A DNA stretch of 64,000 nt. Origin: Clostridiales bacterium. Its GTDB lineage: Bacteria; Bacillota; Clostridia; Oscillospirales; Oscillospiraceae. Made by a program: the position numbers and the translations under genes. Below are positions 60,842 to 64,000 of this stretch, piece by piece. The stretch spans positions 1-64,000 of the forward strand of contig JAHZGF010000054.1 of NCBI GenBank assembly GCA_019420945.1, given 5' to 3'. Every line of letters starts with the position of its first letter. Within the stretch, counting starts at the first letter, position 1. Below the pieces are notes generated by a model. The model had not been told where the DNA came from and ran no database searches. It saw nothing but the letters and a program-made list of their open reading frames with translations.

Positions 60842-62146
60842 TTACAGAATATCAATGTATTCCCCATTCAGAGCCTTGTTCATGCTTCTGACCGCGCAGA
60901 ATTTACCGCACATGGAGCAGCTGTCCTCATGTTCAGGAGCACGGCTGTCACGAATGGCTTTTGCGGTTTCCGGGTCAATAGAGCACTGCCATTGCTTCTC
61001 CCAATCAAAGGTCCTCCGTGCATCTGCCATCTGATCATCCAGATCTCTTGCATGGGGGATTTTCTTGGCAATATCAGCAGCATGAGCCGCAATACGGGAA
61101 GCAATAATTCCTTGTTTTACATCCTCCACGTTGGGAAGCGCCAAATGTTCTGCGGGAGTTACATAGCAAAGGAACGCAGCTCCGCTTGCCGCGGCAATCG
61201 CACCGCCAATGGCAGATGTGATATGGTCGTATCCGGGCGCAATGTCAGTTACGATAGGCCCAAGCACATAAAAAGGAGCGCCCATACAAATAGTTTGCTG
61301 CAGTTTCATATTGGCTTCAATCTGATCCATGGGCATATGTCCGGGACCCTCAACCATAACCTGAACATCCTTTGCCCAGGCACGTTTTGTCAGTTCGCCA
61401 AGGCGGACAAGCTCCTCAATTTGACACACATCACTGGCGTCCGCAAGACAGCCGGGTCGGCAGGCATCCCCCAGAGAAATTGTGACATCATATTCACGGC
61501 AAATCTCAAGAATCTCATCAAAATACTCATAGAACGGATTCTCTTCCCCCGTCATACTCATCCAGGCAAAAACCAGAGAACCGCCCCGGGAGACGATGTT
61601 CATTTTTCTCTTGTGCTTTTTGATTTGCTCAATGGTTTTCCGTGTGATGCCGCAATGCAGTGTTACGAAATCCACGCCATCCTCCGCATGGAGGCGAATG
61701 ACATCAATGAAATCCTTTGCAGTAAGGGTGGAAAGGTCTCTCTGATAATGAATCACGCTGTCATATACAGGAACTGTTCCAATCATAGCAGGGCATTGCG
61801 AAGTCAGCTTTCTGCGGAAAGGCTGTGTATTGCCATGAGAAGAAAGATCCATAATCGCTTCTGCGCCCATATTGACAGCAGCCATCACTTTTTGCATTTC
61901 AATCTCATAATCCTTACAGTCACGGGATACTCCGAGATTTACATTGATCTTTGTGCGGAGCATAGATCCCACACCGTTGGGGTCGATACAGGTATGGCGT
62001 TTATTTGCACAGATTACAACCTGACCCTTAGCCACAAGGTCACGAATTTCCTCCGCAGTTCTGTACTCTTTGGCGGCAACCACCTTCATCTCCGGGGTAA
62101 TGATGCCCTGTTTGGCAGCGTCCATTTGTGTGGTGTAAGTGCTCAT
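60842..62146 (-). CDS. thiC: phosphomethylpyrimidine synthase ThiC
   Basis: 434 residues, of the short clostridial ThiC type. The atypical radical-SAM cluster motif is at the C-terminus (CSMCGKFCAV). SQCPAMIGTVPVYD, EDGVDFVTLHCGITRKT and EGPGHMPMDQIEANM are conserved core stretches. It converts aminoimidazole ribotide to hydroxymethylpyrimidine phosphate. Last gene of a thiamin operon, 15 bp after thiD. Confidence 0.95.
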   Translation of the reverse strand: MSTYTTQMDAAKQGIITPEMKVVAAKEYRTAEEIRDLVAKGQVVICANKRHTCIDPNGVGSMLRTKINVNLGVSRDCKDYEIEMQKVMAAVNMGAEAIMDLSSHGNTQPFRRKLTSQCPAMIGTVPVYDSVIHYQRDLSTLTAKDFIDVIRLHAEDGVDFVTLHCGITRKTIEQIKKHKRKMNIVSRGGSLVFAWMSMTGEENPFYEYFDEILEICREYDVTISLGDACRPGCLADASDVCQIEELVRLGELTKRAWAKDVQVMVEGPGHMPMDQIEANMKLQQTICMGAPFYVLGPIVTDIAPGYDHITSAIGGAIAAASGAAFLCYVTPAEHLALPNVEDVKQGIIASRIAAHAADIAKKIPHARDLDDQMADARRTFDWEKQWQCSIDPETAKAIRDSRAPEHEDSCSMCGKFCAVRSMNKALNGEYIDIL

Positions 62147-62161
62147 TTCCTATGCTCCTTT

Positions 62162-62974
62162 TCAAACCGATTCTTTTTCTTTGGAAAATTCCGATGTTAA
62201 ATCAAAATTGTGTTTCATAGGACCGGAACCCTTGCCCAGGTCCAACATAGCAGCCAGTGCGCCGGAAATATATTCCTTTGCCCTTTGCACCGATTCCACC
62301 AGGGAAAACCCTTTGGCAAGATTGGACGCTATGGCACTTGAAAGGGTACAGCCTGTTCCATGGGTATTGGGGTTGTCAATGCGTTTTCCCTCAAACCAAT
62401 GTAGTTTGCCCTGGGTGTAAAGCAGATCATTGGCATCGTTGATGCTGTGACCACCTTTGAGTAAAACGGCACAGCCGTAGCGGTCTCCCATTTGCTTAGC
62501 CGCTGTTTGCATAGCTTCTTTGCTCCCGATGGTCATACCTGATAAAACCTCGGCTTCCGGAATGTTGGGCGTAACCAAATCTGCCAGAGGCAGAAGTTCC
62601 TTCACCATGCTCTGTACCGCATCCGTTTGAATCAGTGCGGAACCGGCCGTTGCCACCATCACCGGGTCAACCACAATGTTGCGGGCATTGTAAGCGCGAA
62701 GTTGATCTGCAATTACATGGATCAATTCCGAGGACGATACCATACCGATTTTGACTGCATCGGGAAAAATGTCCTCAAATACAGCCTCCAGTTGGTCTTT
62801 CAAAAATTCAGGGGTAGCCTCCTGAATTGATTTCACACCGGTTGTGTTCTGGGCCGTGAGGGCTGTAATTGCGCTCATGCCATAAACACCATTCATAGTC
62901 ATTGTTTTCAAATCGGCTTGAATTCCGGCGCCTCCACTGCAATCGCTTCCTGCAATGGTCAATGCTGTTTTCAT
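62162..62974 (-). CDS. thiD: hydroxymethylpyrimidine (phosphate) kinase ThiD
   Basis: 270 residues from the ATG at 62974 (a TTG six bases earlier is closer to the GGAGG box). Motifs: ALTIAGSDCSGGAGIQADLK at the start, TVDPVMVAT-like VVDPVMVATAGS, and the anion hole GTGCTLSSAIASNL. It phosphorylates the product of ThiC, the next gene. Confidence 0.93.
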   Translation of the reverse strand: MKTALTIAGSDCSGGAGIQADLKTMTMNGVYGMSAITALTAQNTTGVKSIQEATPEFLKDQLEAVFEDIFPDAVKIGMVSSSELIHVIADQLRAYNARNIVVDPVMVATAGSALIQTDAVQSMVKELLPLADLVTPNIPEAEVLSGMTIGSKEAMQTAAKQMGDRYGCAVLLKGGHSINDANDLLYTQGKLHWFEGKRIDNPNTHGTGCTLSSAIASNLAKGFSLVESVQRAKEYISGALAAMLDLGKGSGPMKHNFDLTSEFSKEKESV

Positions 62975-63055
62975 CTTCAATGAGATACCTCCTTCTTGTG
63001 TCAGCATTGTTTTATATAGCGGTATAAGGTGGTGCCCCCAATATGCCGCTTTCTT

Positions 63056-63352
63056 TTATTGATACTTTGCTGTTTTTTGCGCAATGGTTAAAATATCCCC
63101 ATCCGGGCGATACACCACTTTGATGTAAGCAGAAACTTTTGGCGAGCCGGAACGGACGGCAACATTCAGACATTCCTTGGCAATGTCCATCAGCTCATCC
63201 ATACGATCGCCTTCAATGGTTGTTTCAAAGGCGCCCACCTGATAGTTAAGCCCGGTGCTCTGTATGTAGGCAATTACATCATCTACAATCCGGCATACTT
63301 CAGCATCAGGCTGGACGTTCGGCAGAATTTGAATTGCTATGCTTGCACTCAT
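63056..63352 (-). CDS. MTH1187/YkoF-like thiamin-associated protein
   Basis: 98 residues of the DUF77/thiamine-binding (MTH1187) family: IQILPNVQPDAEVCRIVDDV, then YQVGAFETTIEGD and VSAYIKVVYRPDGD. These ferredoxin-like proteins bind thiamin or hydroxymethylpyrimidine and often sit in thiamin operons. It overlaps the HAD gene by four bases. Confidence 0.78.
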   Translation of the reverse strand: MSASIAIQILPNVQPDAEVCRIVDDVIAYIQSTGLNYQVGAFETTIEGDRMDELMDIAKECLNVAVRSGSPKVSAYIKVVYRPDGDILTIAQKTAKYQ

Positions 63353-63981
63353 ATTGTTTCCTCCCAGTTCAGAATGCTTTGATCTGCAATTTCTCTTATG
63401 GTATTCCAGTGATTCGCAGCGCTGTTATCATGCACGGCAACTACATAATAGCCGGCATTTTTGGCGGTCTGTACCGCATACAGGGCATCCTCATAAACGG
63501 CAATTTCCGTTGGCTGTGCATGGAAGCGTTTGGCAGATTCATGGTAGACAAGGGGGCTGTGCTTTCCTGCCCCCACTGTTTCACAGGAAAGCAGGAATTC
63601 AAAATATTCCCGCACCCCCAAACGCACCAAACAGGATTCCATCAGATGTTCCGCTGTGGCGGAGGCCACGCACATCCGGACACCTTTGTGGTGCAAGCGC
63701 TGAAGATAGTTCCTTACACCGCTTTTTAAAGGGATGTCATTTCTGTAATGCGCATCCATCATGGCGTTCATTTCCGCTTCCGGATTTCCCGTCAGGCCAA
63801 ATTCCCGCTGAAACAGAGCTGCGGATTCAGACATTGTCATGGGCTTGATTCGCTCCATAATATCTTCCGGAACTTGTTCGATCCCCTGGCTGTGCAAGTA
63901 TTCCCCGGCGAGGTTTTTCCAGAAGCCCATGGAATCGATCAATGTTCCATCCATGTCAAAAATGGCAAAGGGTTTATCCAT
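63349..63981 (-). CDS. HAD-superfamily phosphatase
   Basis: 210 residues, subfamily IA. Motif I DMDGTLIDS, motif II VASAT, and motif IV YEDALYAVQTAKNAG with the cap domain between. It is the first thiamin-operon gene in view. The position suggests a phosphatase acting on a thiamin intermediate, such as thiamin phosphate or HMP phosphate, but the sequence does not prove it. The ATG lies 19 bp from the window edge, so the promoter, and any TPP riboswitch, is outside. Confidence 0.8.
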   Translation of the reverse strand: MDKPFAIFDMDGTLIDSMGFWKNLAGEYLHSQGIEQVPEDIMERIKPMTMSESAALFQREFGLTGNPEAEMNAMMDAHYRNDIPLKSGVRNYLQRLHHKGVRMCVASATAEHLMESCLVRLGVREYFEFLLSCETVGAGKHSPLVYHESAKRFHAQPTEIAVYEDALYAVQTAKNAGYYVVAVHDNSAANHWNTIREIADQSILNWEETI

Positions 63982-64000
63982 GGGCGACCATCTCTTTGGA

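Overview
The window looks like the chromosome of a GC-rich anaerobic gut Firmicute, probably class Clostridia, order Oscillospirales (Flavonifractor, Lawsonibacter or Intestinimonas type). This is inferred from gene content and style: radical-SAM, glycyl-radical and nickel-cofactor chemistry, GC-rich genes with GGAGG ribosome sites, a dockerin-bearing mucinase-type peptidase, PQTG-type surface anchoring, and many short operons with MarR or two-component regulators. No rRNA, tRNA, CRISPR array, phage or intact insertion sequence was seen.

Layout. 1-3770: the end of an ABC transporter operon, then a MarR regulator with a 36-bp palindromic operator and a MATE transporter fused to a cytidylate-kinase-like domain. 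4011-7748: a large DUF4062/P-loop NTPase/TPR protein of STAND type, with ten or so nearly identical 50-residue repeats. 7869-16313: the most striking block, a compact operon of a NifH-like reductase, two NifD/K-like subunits, a three-gene ABC importer, a TM1266-type small protein, HydE and HydF. It follows a structured leader in which two helices exclude each other and one contains the ribosome site. No HydG, HydA or NifB/NifEN set is present here. 16353-18097: a vWA protein and a macrodomain-HTH-like protein. 18427-22653: a wall-anchored surface protein whose mature N-terminus is a ubiquitin domain, about 79% identical to eukaryotic ubiquitin by hand alignment.

22773-37276 holds a zinc-ribbon protein, a two-component system with a MacB/FtsX-type ABC exporter, an HExxH protein, a heterodimeric ABC exporter with its MarR regulator and tandem operators, a cation:proton antiporter behind a leader with two terminator hairpins, and a divergent MFS/MarR pair sharing an operator. 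37398-42449 holds three tandem SnoaL-like paralogues, divergent from larE-larB-larC (nickel-pincer cofactor synthesis, no larA in view). 42495-47447 holds an ECF sigma operon with a previously easy-to-miss 38-codon first gene and a self-recognition-type promoter, an ATP-grasp protein, an esterase and a YitT membrane protein. 47544-50700 is pflA-pflB under a probable ZTP (pfl) riboswitch.

51022-60304 holds a secreted serine hydrolase, a membrane LuxR regulator, and a giant secreted M60-like metallopeptidase with a dockerin, followed directly by a cohesin-like membrane anchor, apparently an enzyme and its private docking partner. The window ends in a minus-strand thiamin operon (HAD phosphatase, MTH1187-like protein, thiD, thiC) whose promoter lies beyond the right edge.

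All family calls come from reading motifs and remembered family features. No database search was run. Promoter, operator and RNA-structure calls come from inspecting the bases by eye.
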